Below are positions 34,184-45,830 of a DNA stretch of 64,000 nt, in pieces. Position numbers and translations under genes: made by a program. The number at the start of each line of letters is the position of its first letter. The stretch's first letter is position 1. The DNA is from Agrypnia vestita (taxonomy: Eukaryota > Arthropoda > Insecta > Trichoptera > Phryganeidae): NCBI GenBank assembly GCA_016648135.1, contig JADDOH010023091.1, positions 1 to 64,000 on the forward strand, given 5' to 3'. The notes beneath the pieces are model-generated. The model saw only the letters and a list, made by a program, of their open reading frames with translations, was not told the origin of the DNA and did no database searches.

Positions 34184-34340
34184 TCTATGGTTATGGATCG
34201 CTTTGACACTGAATTTTTTATTGATGAAGTGGAGAAAAGACCTGTAATATGGGAGAAAAGACCTGTAATAGTGTGAGGATTACTCAAATATGCCAAGAAC
34301 CAAGCTTGGAGTTGGTGGAGATATTTGGAAATGGTGGAAA
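34184..34340 (+). pseudogene. MADF-domain ORF remnant, right arm (mirrored)
   Basis: The plus strand reads MVMDRFDTEFFIDEVEKRPV then IWEKRPVIV and a stop. It is the mirror copy of the left-arm frame but carries a short internal duplication ('gggagaaaagacctgtaat') and a stop that destroy the domain. Homologous non-coding sequence continues to the right end. Confidence 0.62.
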
Positions 34341-34622
34341 AAAGAGTATTTTAGAGAAGTAGGTATTTATTCACCAAAAATGAACTGACAGAATGATATT
34401 TATGTGTCTTGCCATGGAACACGGCCGTCGTTAACAAAGTAATGAGCGAATATATCTCTGATATTCAAAGATGGAGAACGGCGCCAGAACTGTCAAACTG
34501 ACGTTTATTTTCGCGCGCACAAATCGCTTATTAACCGCGGCTGTGTGAACAGATGACACAAATCGCGTGTTTTGAAACGCGATTCTGAAACTGAACGGTT
34601 CCCGCTGTGTCTGAACAAGCGC

Positions 34623-35054
34623 TAAATGTTGTAACGGCGTTTGGTCGGATTATACACATCCCTGCCATGAAGTCTTGAAGAGTTCCACGTCACACGGACC
34701 GCCCGGTGCCGGCAGTGAACATGAAGTTCCACTTCAAACAAAATCAAAGGCAATTTGCGGTTAGAATGTCGCATTTCAATACCGGGGTACCGCAATTTTT
34801 GTTATTGTTGTTAATACGTATCTACCGCATTTATATATTGTGAAAAAACCGCAAGTGGATAGGTCCGGGACCCGCGGTCGGTCGGGAGAATCGGGCACAG
34901 CACACATTATTAGTTTTAATACAACGATTTTTCATTAGTAAATGCTCATCTGGTGTCCTGGCAATACTTCATTTTGTATACTTTTACTTTACAGACTTGT
35001 GCAGATTATTAGACTCGAACAATTTTTTCTTAGTTTCAAACTTTAATGACATAT
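34623..35054. other. Gene-free stretch
   Basis: No coding or repeat feature was recognised between the two TIR elements. Confidence 0.35.
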
Positions 35055-35747
35055 CGACGGCTCCTACGTACAATATCGTAACCCACAAAATTCAATTTTA
35101 CAGGAGAAGGATTTGAACATATTTTCGTCCGGTATAAATCTAAATATTGCCCAATTTTTTTGAAATTTCGTTTCAATATTTTACTTTATACTGTAGTTTC
35201 ATAAATAATCACAAAAAAATCGAAATTATTAAAGGTTTTTGTAGAAATGCACATACGATATTATACTTCGGAAAAGACGCGACGTAAAATATCGTATAAA
35301 TGACTTACAACATTTTACTTCGGAAAAGACGCGACGTAAAATAACGTAAGTGTTACATGCGATAATTTTCTTATGTTATTTTCTCACGCATATTATCGTA
35401 AGTGTTACATACGATAATTATATTATGTTATTTTCCAACGTATGTTATCGTAAGTGTTACATACGATAATTATCTTATGTTATTTTCCAACGTATGTTAT
35501 CGTAAGTGTTACGATAATTATCTTATGTTATTTTCCAACGCAAATTATCGTAAGTGTTACATACGATAGTATACTTCGTAAAAAATATGTGATTGTTTGA
35601 GATACGATATAATACGTCCGAAAAAAACGTTATTTATTGCAAAATATTTTTTTTCTTTCTTGGAAATAAAGATATAATTAAATACATATGGTAAAAAACT
35701 AAAAATCGTCGATTTGTGGGTTACGATATTATACGTAGGAGCCGTCG
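35055..35747. mobile_element. TIR element with internal minisatellite
   Basis: Inverted ends of about 35 bp: left 'cgacggctcctacgta' then 'aatatcgtaacccacaaa', right the mirror 'tttgtgggttacgatatt' then 'tacgtaggagccgtcg'. ATAT lies outside both ends and may be the target duplication. The core 35240-35590 is a tandem array. No coding sequence. Confidence 0.78.
35240..35590 (+). repeat. Minisatellite, units of about 42-58 bp
   Basis: Five or more units are built from 'cgtaagtgttacatacgata', 'attatcttatgttattttcc' and 'aacgtatgttat'. The first units instead carry 'acttcggaaaagacgcgacg'. The unit motif 'tacgatattatac' also occurs in the terminal inverted repeats, so the array may derive from the element's own ends. 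Confidence 0.8.
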
Positions 35748-35751
35748 ATAT

Positions 35752-36072
35752 AATTACTGTAATTACATTAATGGCTTACGTCTAGTATTTGGTGAACATT
35801 CCTTTGTTCTTTAGAAGAAATTTTATTCTAGTGCCGTGCTGCGCACCAAATTTTTGCAGCTGTTTTTTATTTCTCGGCTGTGATGCCGTACTTGAATAAG
35901 TTCCTCGATGAGATTTTGCTTGATGGTTATCTTTTTTTCTCAATAACATAACTAACAATGTTAAGGAGAAATAACTTGAAATTATAGCTTGCCCGACGTA
36001 AATTGGCGTGCGGCAACTTTGGAACTAAAAACCGCCCCGCACCATCCTATTACTATGGGGCCTTACGAGAGC
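35752..36072. other. Gene-free stretch
   Basis: 35996-36033 shares 'cgtaaattggcgtgcggc' with 28829-28846. Nothing else was recognised. Confidence 0.35.
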
Positions 36073-36585
36073 GTTCAGTCGCGTTGCGGGCACCGCACGC
36101 TTCCATGTCACAACAGGAGCACGCGTGGATTATATTCTCTTTTCTATGGTTATGGATCGCTTTAACACTGAATTTTTTATTGATGAAGTGGAGAAAAGAC
36201 CTGTAATATGGGAGAAAAGACCTGTAATAGTGTGAGGATTACTTAAATATGCCAAGTACCAAGCTTGGCAGGAGTTGGTGGAGATATTTGGAAATGGTGG
36301 AAATAAAGAGTATTTTAGAGAAGTAGGTATTTATTCACCAAAAATGAACAGACAGAATGATATTTATGTGTCTTGCCATGGAACACGGCCGTCGTTAACA
36401 AAGTAATGAGCGAATATGTCTCTGATATTCAAAGATGGAGAACGGCACCAGAACTGTCAAACTGACGTTTATTTCGCGCGCACAAATCGCCTATTAACCG
36501 CGGCTGTGTGAACAGATGACACAAATCGCATGTTTTGAAACGCGATTCTGAAACTGAACGGTTCCCGCTGTGTCTGAGCAAGCGC
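36073..36585 (+). mobile_element. PIF-type element, right arm only
   Basis: It matches 34113-34622 over its full length: 'gttcagtcgcgt', 'acgcgtggattatattctct', the MADF remnant MVMDRFNTEFFIDEVEKR with the same internal duplication, and the end 'ctgagcaagcgc' followed by TTA. The left arm is absent; the match starts at the palindrome centre. The shared duplication shows that both descend from one damaged ancestor. Confidence 0.78.
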
Positions 36586-37221
36586 TTAGATGCTGGACAG
36601 GCCTGATGAAGACTTCAGCAGTTTACTACACGATGAAGCGGCAAAATTCACGGATGATGCCAAATAACTTCCGCTGGAAATGTCGACAGTTCGCCCGCAC
36701 AGTGACTAAAATTCCGACAATTTAAATTAGATTCATTTAATTTCTATTCATTTGTTTCTCACTCAAACAAATTCACCTCACATCCACGCGATTTCGCTTG
36801 AACATATTCACAAACGTATATATTCCTCTAATTATTATCTAAGCTCTTGATCAATGTTCCTCCTAAAGTTCTAAGAAACAGCCCTCTTCTTTTTACTCCC
36901 CTTGTTTCTACTAACTACATACATGCAAAACTCATGCTTGTGGCGAACTTGCAGCAAATTTAATGAAAAGTATAATTTAGACTTTTTTCAAAATAACCCT
37001 ATTCATGTGCGACGCTTGCTTTCCGATCCATTTTTCAAATAAACTATATTATGTTATTATTTTCAATCAACTCAATTATATATAGTTTCACCAGTATACC
37101 ATATCATATATATGTACACCACACAAAGTTTTTAAGAAAAAACTAAGAAAGTTTGTGATACCTACTTTTGATATACTGATTTTTACAATGTATATATTAG
37201 GAAATATAAATGATATTCGGC
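36586..37221. other. AT-rich gene-free stretch
   Basis: No supported feature. Confidence 0.35.
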
Positions 37222-37890
37222 CCGATTCTGAAAATAACAATGTCTGGATCTTTAAGATCTTTATCCCAACACTTAATAGACGATAATAAAAATTAAAAAT
37301 GTCCTGAGCGGATTTTGTGATTCTACGGCTCAAATGCACTGTATTAAAAGATGATATAAGAAAGATTGTTTCTTACAATCGTATTAATTTCTTCATCCAC
37401 AGCGTTCAGATGAAATATCATGGCTAAACTTGTAATGACCGCGTTCGGCGTTACCGCGTATTCAAATCTTCCCATCTTGACATTTTTTGACAGATATGTC
37501 TGGATCTTTAAGATCGTTATCCTAACACTTAATAGACGATAATAAAAATTAAAAATAAACGAGACATAGCTTTACGTCGGTGTTTGTTTCTATGAGGGAG
37601 GGAGAAAGACGTAAATTGTTATCTATCAAATGTCAAAATGGGAAGATTTGAATACGCGGTAACGCCGAACGTGGTCATGACAAGTTTGGCCATGATGTTT
37701 CATCTGGACGCTGTGGATGAAGAAATTAATACGATTGTAAGAAACAATCTTTCTTATATCATCTTCCAATACAGTGTATTTGAGCCGTAGAATTACAAAA
37801 TTTGCTCTGGACATTTTTAATTTTCATTATCGTCTATTAAGTGTTGGGATAAAGATCTTAAAGATCCAGACATTGTTATTTTCAGAATAT
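37222..37890. repeat. Foldback element with arms of about 250 bp
   Basis: The outer ends 'attctgaaaataacaatgtc' then 'tggatctttaagatc' are mirrored at 37844-37890. The arms share 'cacttaatagacgataat', 'aaagattgtttcttacaatc', 'cgttaccgcgtattcaaat' and 'cttcccat'. The centre (37500-37625) holds a second copy of the terminal segment ('ggatctttaagatcgttatc'). Non-coding. Confidence 0.75.
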
Positions 37891-38509
37891 GGATGATTAT
37901 ATTACCTACTTTAAGAATAAAAAATAAATAAAAAACAAATACGATATTCTGTCACTACCAGTGAAAACCTGTAATTGGCTTTATGTTTCACACTCTTTGT
38001 ATTTACTTAATTATTGTCAGCTGTTGGTTTTCCGAATAAATATAAATAAAATAAATAATACACTCGGATGCCATGTGTGGACCAGCTCTGTATAAACAGA
38101 AGTAGGTACATTAAATTCAATCATTTTTCTGAATTTGTAATTTTTCTAGAGTCACTTTGATTCTTATGTATCGATTTCATTTTTAATATTATTCTCAGTG
38201 CTTCATTTTGGAGTATTGTTTTTTTTTTTAATTTTTATTGGCCAGAAATAGTATACAGCTGCAGTAGTTGATTCTAGGGACTTTATCGCGTTGTATATAT
38301 ATTTTTGTAAGATTCCGTTTTGATGTGTCTTCGAATTCTTCTCAATAGCCGTATTGAAATGTCCGATCTTCATCCCAATTTTGACAGGCATGTATAATAT
38401 TATATTGCCGCCAATTTCGATGTTTTAAGTTTGACATGTTTGAAATTAAAGATTTTAATCAATCAGAAAGCTCTAACGCGTAAACAAACCTTAGGTTCAA
38501 TTAATAATT
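37891..38509. other. AT-rich gene-free stretch
   Basis: 'tgtggaccagctctgt' at 38079-38094 recurs at 29789-29804 as a short dispersed word. Nothing else was recognised. Confidence 0.35.
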
Positions 38510-39073
38510 ATAGATGTCTCACAGAGACGAAACTGTATATATATTTTTATTTTATTTATTAAGGGAGAGTAGGTATAGAAGTCTTTATGGGTGTACATAG
38601 GACTTACGACCTATCGTACGGTTGGCTTAAGTGATCACTTTACACATATGTAACGTTCGCCATTTCCACCCATGATAGAATACCATGTCTATAAATTTTT
38701 TGGAAGTTGTATAAATTTCAACTATACGTTTCACATGTGAGTTGCAAGGATCCTCACCGCGGCCGGCCACAAAGCTTTTTCCTTCCCCTTGAATGACCAA
38801 AGATGTCGCTAAATGAGACATCTATATTTCATTTTGGAGCTTTTTTTAGTTATATACTTTATCTTGTCTAATGGAATTCGTCCGAATTTCTATCATTACA
38901 CTAGTATCATGGGTGGAAATGGCGAACGTTACATATGAGTAAAGTGATCACTTAAGCCAACCGTACGAGAGGTCGTAAATCCTATGTACACCCATAGAGA
39001 CTTCTATACCTACTCTCCTTAATAAAAAAAAATATGTATATATGTACAGTTTCGTCTCTATGAGACATCTATA
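38510..39073. mobile_element. CACAGAGAC-family foldback element
   Basis: Arms of about 190 bp run from 'tagatgtctcacagagacga' to 'catttccacccatgat' on the left and mirror back from 38911 to 39073. The middle holds 'ttgaatgaccaaagatgtcg' and 'catcattacactagt'-type sequence seen in other copies. 39085-39150 continues with 'gatgtccctgtgac', another family end. No coding sequence. Confidence 0.8.
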
Positions 39074-39289
39074 ATATACATTAATTGATTATTGATGTCC
39101 CTGTGACAACAATCCAGTTCTGTTCTGAAAAATTTGGACATACTCAATATAAACCTTAAGTTATTCACAATTACGAATAACGAGCGTTCTAATTGATTGA
39201 ATTCATTAATTTCAAACCGGTCAAACGTAAAACGTCAAAAAAACGGCGTCGCAATGTTATACAATAACTGTCAAAATACAGGAAAAATA

Positions 39290-39485
39290 GCAATATTGCT
39301 TAGTTCAGAATTCGGACGATAGTTGGCCAGATAGAGGCAGATGTGTGATGCGTGTATCGCGCGCGGTTTGGCGCTGGGTAGGTAGGTACCTATATTGCTT
39401 AGTTCAGAATTCGGATGATAGTTGGCCAGATAGAGGCAGATGTGTGAAGCGCGCGGTTTGGCGCTGGGTAGGTACTGGTAGGTAC
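39290..39485 (+). repeat. Tandem duplication, two units of about 95-100 bp
   Basis: Both units read 'ttgcttagttcagaattcgg', 'gatagttggccagatagagg', 'cagatgtgtga', 'gcgcgcggtttggcgctggg'. The first has an extra 'tgcgtgtatc' segment. Differences are few, so the duplication looks recent. Confidence 0.8.
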
Positions 39486-39709
39486 CCGCCGGCACTTATT
39501 TTGATCACCATTACATTATTCGTATGCGGCCTTGGGAATTGGACTTAACGTATTCAAAGCGTAGGGCCACCAGCCAGGGTCCGCGCCAAGGTCGGCGTGG
39601 AAGTGAGCGGCGGGGAACCAGCGCTCCGCTCTGCGTAATTACCTAAACAGAGTACTATATTACAGCGACGACCGCCGAAATTACGGCACTCGTCGGGTAC
39701 CTGTCTATA

Positions 39710-40103
39710 CAGGGTTATTTGTAAAACATTAATAACCTCGCGGGACTATATTCCTGCCTTGATTATGAGTCGAAAATGTTCAAGCTATTATGACCTAATA
39801 TCAATAGTTAAGGAGATATGCGACATCAAAATTTGAAAAACATTCCAATTGGATTTTTTTAAATCATTTTATTTAACTTGTATTGAAACGAATGAATTTT
39901 TCGTAATTGATATGAGTTACTGTAATGATAGTCCAACGTTTTACAAAAAATAAGTCAGAAATATTGAAAAAAAAATGCAAACTTTGATGTCGCATATCTC
40001 CTTAACTATTAATATTAGGTCATAATAGCTTGAACATTTTCGACTCATAATCAAGGCAGGAATATAGCCCTGCGATGTTATTAATGTTTTAGAAATAACC
40101 CTG
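39710..40103. mobile_element. CAGGGTTATT MITE, complete copy
   Basis: Inverted repeats of about 140 bp start CAGGGTTATTTGTAAAACAT and run through 'gactatattcctgccttgat' to 'gagatatgcgacatcaaa'. TA flanks both ends (39708-39709, 40104-40105), giving a Tc1/mariner-type duplication. The 394-bp element has a short unique centre and no coding sequence. A half copy lies at 13360-13573. Confidence 0.85.
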
Positions 40104-40283
40104 TATATGTTCTGTGGGTACCCACAACAGGATGAACTTGTGCAGCAAAACAGATGACGAACCGAAATACATATTTCTGTATTTCGTGCTATTTGAAATT
40201 TTTTTTGTCCATTTTTTTAAGAAAGTTTTTGTCTGTCACCACGACAAAAGCGATTAAAAGTAGTGGTACAACGAATACCACTT

Positions 40284-40801
40284 TGACGAATACGAATAAT
40301 TAAACAAGGTGATGAATAATACACCACTGTTCTTTTTTACTGAGAGATTTAATAATTAAAATTTGCCACCGGCAAATTTTTGTTCAAAAAGTAGAAAATT
40401 TCTTTTACCCCTTTGTACATTCCCAGCGGTCGTAAAAAATACCACCTTTTTCACGCTTACGAGAGGTCATGTTATTAGATTTAATTTGAAATTATTTTAT
40501 AAAAGTTAACACTTTTACAGACAACGGAAATAAAATGGAACGAACAATACGTATTACAAAACAAAAACTATATGAAATGAGCACCTAACCTTAGTAATAA
40601 CCCAAAGAAACTAGATGAAAGAACTCGTGTTATGCTGTGAAACAAGTAACAATTGTCAACTTGAGAACTCAATAAATTCATTCATTCAATGTTAGGGGAG
40701 TCTCAGATAATAGAGGGTGTAGGTGTGATCGGATACACGGTGCACAGCCAAACCGTAATTTTCATTGCGTTCAGTTATAAATACTTTGTTTTTAATATTC
40801 G
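40284..40801 (+). repeat. Dispersed repeat D, uninterrupted copy
   Basis: It matches the two halves flanking the PLE at 44399-45005, in order: 'gaatacgaataatt.aacaag', 'ttgccaccggcaaattt', 'cattcccagcggtcg', 'cacggtgcacagccaaaccg', 'gttttttaatattcg'-type end. It contains the empty target 'taatacac' at 40317-40324. Class unknown; non-coding. Confidence 0.75.
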
Positions 40802-41181
40802 TTTAGTTTTTACAGCAATTTTGGAGCGATCCTAGTTACTCTTTACGCTTCAAAGACACGATTCAATTTATAAACTTCGATAAATTCTTCAATTAATTTA
40901 CGACGCTTACGACTTGTCATTAACAAAAAAACTTTGTACGCAACGTAGCCTCTCCCTGTCACAGCTACGGCACAACTAAGAGCACCACACATGCTCCGAT
41001 TTATACACCTGCGCAGGCAAAGAGTCGAATTTCAATTCTTCTCCGGTCGCCCGTACAGGTTTCCAGACCTGCACAGGCGAGCACCACGCACGCTCCGGTA
41101 GGTACGTCTGCACAAGTCGCCTGTATAGGCGAACCTTAACGATGTACAGGAGCGGGTATGGCCACCTTTAGGCCTCGGGCA
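40802..41181. other. Gene-free stretch
   Basis: A repeated phrase on 'gcgcaggcaaagagtcgaat' and 'gcacaggcgagcaccacgca' with 'ctccggt' (40990-41100) suggests a short internal duplication. No gene. Confidence 0.35.
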
Positions 41182-41328
41182 CGGTACGAGCGGCGAGCGT
41201 CAGAGCCTTAATGCGTCAGAGTAGTGAGGGGCGCTGACTATTATGCTCACTACTCTGCCATCAATATGCCCCTCACTACTCTGGCGCATTGACGCTCTAA
41301 CGCTCTGCCACTAGCCGCTCGTATCGTA
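41182..41328. repeat. 147-bp hairpin (MITE-like)
   Basis: The arms 'ggtacgagcggcgagcgt' and 'cagagtagtgaggggc' are mirrored by 'gcccctcactactctg' and 'agccgctcgtatcgtac'. The loop is 'gctgactattatgctcac'-like. No target duplication was identified. Confidence 0.65.
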
Positions 41329-43159
41329 CAACAGTAATACATTAATAACCTTAATTAAGTGATTCAAATAAATTGTCAAACAGGTGAAGTGACAATCCCT
41401 GAAAAAATACTACTGTAAAAATATTTTATGATAATAAAATATCTTTATCTCATCCCATCATATTCTCTTTTAAAAAAACTAGCCTATAAAATAATTAATA
41501 ATAAAAAATAGCCTATAAATTCTCCACTCAGAGCACAATTATTCATTCATATGGTCACCTCAGTATTTGTACCGCGCAAATTATATGCGACACACCCCCT
41601 GTGTGACGTCCGCCATCTGGTGTCAGCCCGAGAAAGCTATCGGACCTTTGGGCCGGCCGCTACTACCGCCGGGCAGACCGCGCGCGCCATCTAGCGGCTT
41701 ACATTAAATACCGTGTTGGAAAATGGACGCCGGTTTTCCGCTCGCAACACTCGGATTGTTTTTTTTTACATAAATATAATTTACAAATATCGTTCTGTTA
41801 CAAAGAATAGGGAAATAAGGCATAGGGGATATGCCTTAATGTTGGTACTCGCTTGTAGATGTTGAGGATCGACTTTTGTTTTCGCATATAATTTATTCCC
41901 TTCGTGGATTTTTGAAAGAGCGATACACTCCACTCCCACGACCCCAAGTTTCTGAGTAATTATTACTGCATAATCTCCCGAGTCTTGTAAGACGGGATGA
42001 TAATTGACAAAAATATATAATAGTTAATATAAAAATACACAAGGATGCAGATTGAAATTTACAAACCCATCCATTTACACGAAGTTTGATCGAGTTCGAA
42101 GAATTTCGATTGCAGATCAATCGCAAAAGTCATTTTTTGTATATTTGTTGTTATAGTTGTGAAATAATCAAGGTGTAGCCGAAATACATGTAAATTGTTC
42201 AATAAGATGTCCTCTGATTTTCCAAACTCATTAACGATGTACAGAGCGTGCATTTTATCACGAAATAATTTATATCGGATGATGCTTGTCGTGCAGTGTT
42301 ATGACGATTGGTCTCGGCAGGCAACTCCAGCCAAGGTCATACCTTTCTACCGGCGAATTTCATTCCACTCGAAATCCTAAATGTGTTCATCAGTGCTTCG
42401 ATATAAAAATAATGTACCGGGTTCATAATTACCCGAAGACAAATGTCAAATAATTTGTTCGGTTACTTAAATAATCGGTATGGTTTGATGAATACCTATA
42501 TCAAATTATTTGGTCAATTTGCAACAAACGATATTTTCACCTCAATTATAGAATACTGATTAAAATATTCTTTGCTTTTAAATGTAAAATAATTCTACAG
42601 ACTGAAAATCATTTTGCCTGTTTTGTGTTTATTTTGAAACATATAATTGAGTTCTACTTTCTACGATATAATTCAATGCAGGCTATATTATTATTAATTC
42701 CAGCATGTGTGGTCGCTAAATTTTCTTTCAAATTTACTTTCATCTTCTTCATTACTTTATTTTATTATGTCTTAAGACGGGCGTGCTGCGTAACACTGAC
42801 TTAAACTCAAAAAATGTTGTTTTATACGGATTGCCTTTTCAGTTTTTATCTTCTTTTTCTGCCGATCTGTGTCCAATTTTAAATATAAAACTTTATTTTA
42901 ATGTTTTCCCAGCTCCCTGTTTATTTGCTTCAATTTTTTCTTAATATATTGCCTGATATTACCCGACCAATGCGTCTGAAAACTTGGGCAAAAGGCAGAA
43001 GAACAAATGATCAGAAAATAGACTACCTACACATCTAGAGGAAGGATTGTAGGACTGTACATTTATAATATTTTGAGTATGTATGTTCAAATCTTTCAAA
43101 AACAATATTGAATTTTATCTTCAGAAAATTATCATTAATCTAAATATATTACAGATATC
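41329..43159. other. Gene-free stretch
   Basis: A GC-rich patch lies at 41600-41710 with 'cgccatctagcggc'. A 64-codon minus-strand frame (42253-42059) reads protein-like (ALYIVNEFGKSEDILLNN) but has no recognised family, and upstream in-frame stops occur in both directions. It is left uncalled. The remainder is AT-rich. Confidence 0.35.
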
Positions 43160-43740
43160 TTCAAATTTACGTAGGAACTAGGTTATAGAAGTCTCTTTGG
43201 GTGTACGATAGGGCTTACGACCTATCGTACAGCTGGCTTCAAAGATCACTTTACACAATGTAATGTGTAATTCACAAATTCCACTAATGATTAAGCAGAT
43301 CTTAGAAGCTGTACATATGTATGTATGTTACTTTTATACACCTCGTTCTACGTGTGACTTTACTAGCGCCATCTGTGGTTGAAATTTGTGGTTGGTATAT
43401 GAGATATGTATTACCTATGGTAATGAGATATCTATTTTTTTGCTATAGTTTAAAGCAATATTATTTTTATATGTATATGACATTAATCCAAATTATTAAC
43501 ATGTGTACATTAGAATACGCCTGAAAATAACATTAAATTTTAACTCATTTTTTTAGATGCTATAAAAATTGAACTTACTTGATGTGAAAGAAGACCGACT
43601 ATTTCGTTAAGACCTATGTAAATGTACTGATGTATATTATATGTAGATGTCTCATATCTCATATATAGACGAAGCTCTTTATATGGGAAAGTAAGTGAAA
43701 GTCTTTTTATATATAAATCTGGTCTAAAAATAGGAGTAAA
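43160..43740. mobile_element. CACAGAGAC-family element, decayed
   Basis: 'ttatagaagtctctttgggt', 'cgacctatcgtac' and 'cactttacacaatgtaa' match the family in plus orientation. 43610-43715 ('tagatgtctcatatctcata', 'tatgggaaagtaagtgaaag') is another family end. The arms are degraded. Confidence 0.55.
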
Positions 43741-44361
43741 AATTAATTTAATTTTCAAGCATACTCTAATGTACATGTTAATAATCTGAGCTTAACTCAA
43801 TTTGAAAGACGTCACAAATGTTAATGCACAAATAGTTTTTTAATGTTCTCGGTTTTGTGCCGACTTTATAATTCGTCGCTCGAAATTATTAAAACGTTTC
43901 GATATCATCCACCGTGCGAACTCGGAGGAAAGCCATTTTGTTCAGTTGTGACGATATTTTATTAAAAAGCCTCTGCACACCGTTCAAGGATTTATGACTG
44001 TACCTTTCGGAGGCGGGATTGGTGATGTCATTGAATCGAAATTACCTGCCCGCACAGCCTAATCCGCGCTTCGCACAAATTCAGGGTGTGCGTAATAAAT
44101 TCTAATCATTGGTGGAATCACTTACTCTATCTTCTATTCTATCTGCTTTACCCTGACCTCTATTAATTAGTCACATTGGAAACACGGTAAGATGCAACGC
44201 CGACTGGTAAAACAAGTGATGAGTTTAAAATCACAGGCTAAGAGTGAATCACATGAATGAAACTGAAAATCACAATCGCTACAATCAAAGCGGTGATTGA
44301 GAACTCGAAAATATCGCGATTGTTACTTTCACGAAAACGAATGTAAAGCCTACTATTCGGC
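43741..44361. other. Gene-free stretch
   Basis: No supported feature. The final part passes into repeat D. Confidence 0.35.
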
Positions 44362-45493
44362 GAATACGAATAATTCAACAAGGTGATAAATAATACACTT
44401 CTTCTTCAAATATAGCAAGTTATTTTGTAGTAACATAATTATAATTGATATAAATTAACTTGGTTAAAACCACTTATTTATTGAAAAAAATTCAACATGT
44501 TTCGAAGCGAATGGCTTCTTCGTCAGGATAACAAAAATAATATTTAAAAAACACAATATTAAAAAGTATATCGAAAATGATAATATAAAGTACCTATTTA
44601 ACATGAAAATAAATTTAAAAGATAACTATTTGCAAAAAGGACCTGATTATTTATAACATTCAATTTACTATTTACACTCTTTCTTATTTCCAAAATTTCT
44701 AATTTATCAAATTGTGATTCTGTATAATTTGTATGTATAATTTGTAAACCCTTATTAATATCAAAAGAATGATCCATAGCCAAAAGATGGTTAGAAAATT
44801 CGGAATAATTATTACTATTTAAACACCTTAAGTGTTCCTTAACTTTAATTTCAAAATTTCTACACGTTTTTTCTATATAAAAATAATCACAATCATTACA
44901 AATTAATTTATAAACACTCGATTTTTTTTTAAATTATCCTTATCTTTATCATTTAATATGTATTTTTTAAATTTATTATTAGTTTAATAACATTTGAAAT
45001 ATTTTTAATACACCACTGTTCTATTTTTACTACGAGATTTAATAATTAAAATTTACCACCGGCAAACTTTTGTTCAAAAGCACATTCCTTTTATCCGTTT
45101 ATACATTCCCAGCGGTCGAAAATAAATATCACTTTTTTCACGCTTATGAGAAGTCATGTTATTAGACTTAATTTGAAATTATTTTATAAGAGTTAACATT
45201 TTACACATAACGGAAATAAAAAGGAACGAATAATACTTATTACAGAACAATAACTACATGAAGTGAGCACCTAACCTTATTAATAATCATAATAAACCAA
45301 CGAAACTAGATGAAAGAATTCACATTATGTTGTGAAACAGGCAATTGATAACTTGGGAACTCAACAAATCCATTCTTCAATATTAGGGAATCCCCGATAA
45401 TAGAGTGCGTGGGTGTGTTTGGATACACGGTGCACAGCCAAACCGTAATTTGCATTGCGTTCAGTTATATATAGTTTGTTTTTAATATTCGTG
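44362..45493 (+). repeat. Dispersed repeat D, copy interrupted by a PLE
   Basis: The flanking parts 44362-44398 and 45006-45493 align with 40284-40801. The copy then continues into 'gaatacgaatattcg' repeats and 'ttgcatcacta' (to about 45575), a possible element end not present in the other copy. Confidence 0.72.
44399..45005 (-). mobile_element. Penelope-like element insertion with GIY-YIG remnant
   Basis: On the minus strand, 44930-44790 reads SSVYKLICNDCDYFYIEKT then RNFEIKVKEHLRC, a GIY-YIG endonuclease-like pattern (VYK-x-x-C, then YI in place of YIG). NYSEFSNHLLAMDHSFD and the PLE C-terminal tail follow (to 44598). The terminal hairpin lies at 44498-44528. The insertion is 607 bp, 5'-truncated, flanked by 8-bp 'taatacac' copies (44391-44398, 45006-45013), and the empty site is at 40317-40324. 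Confidence 0.82.
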
Positions 45494-45830
45494 ATGATAT
45501 TCGGTGAATACGAATATTCGGTAAATATCTACTATTCGGCGAATACGAATATTCATATTCGTTGCATCACTATTGAATATATTATTGACAAGAATGTCAA
45601 GTTGTCATTAAGCGGAATTTGCAAAATTATTTATGGTGCTAACACTACATTTTTATTCTGTTCGCAGTTAGTATTTTGATATTTATTTACACAACGGGAG
45701 TACTGTCTTAACATGCACAAGACATTGACAAAATTTGGCAATTTTATTTCACATTACTAGTTTTGATAGTAATACTGAAAGTCTCAAATGTAAATAATAA
45801 AAATTTACAAATAATATTTATTTTAAATAA

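Larger units (their letters stand above)
33595..34622. mobile_element. PIF-type foldback element with mirrored MADF ORF remnants
   Basis: The 1,028-bp element has ends GGGCTTGTTCAGACAC and (reverse) GCGCTTGTTCAGACAC. TAA on both sides (33592-33594, 34623-34625) is a PIF/Harbinger-type duplication. The whole element is a palindrome centred near 34112 at 'gaacacgttc'. Both arms carry the same MADF-domain ORF, minus on the left and plus on the right. PIF elements carry a Myb/MADF-like second ORF besides the nuclease, so this is a duplicated piece of that ORF. No nuclease sequence is seen. Confidence 0.8.

Noticed and set aside
35240..35590. CRISPR-like array
   Set aside because: Units are contiguous tandem repeats without unique spacers and lie inside a TIR element in an insect-type genome.
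42059..42253. Minus-strand frame with protein-like composition
   Set aside because: No family recognised, stops in frame just upstream, and no convincing splice sites; chance cannot be excluded.
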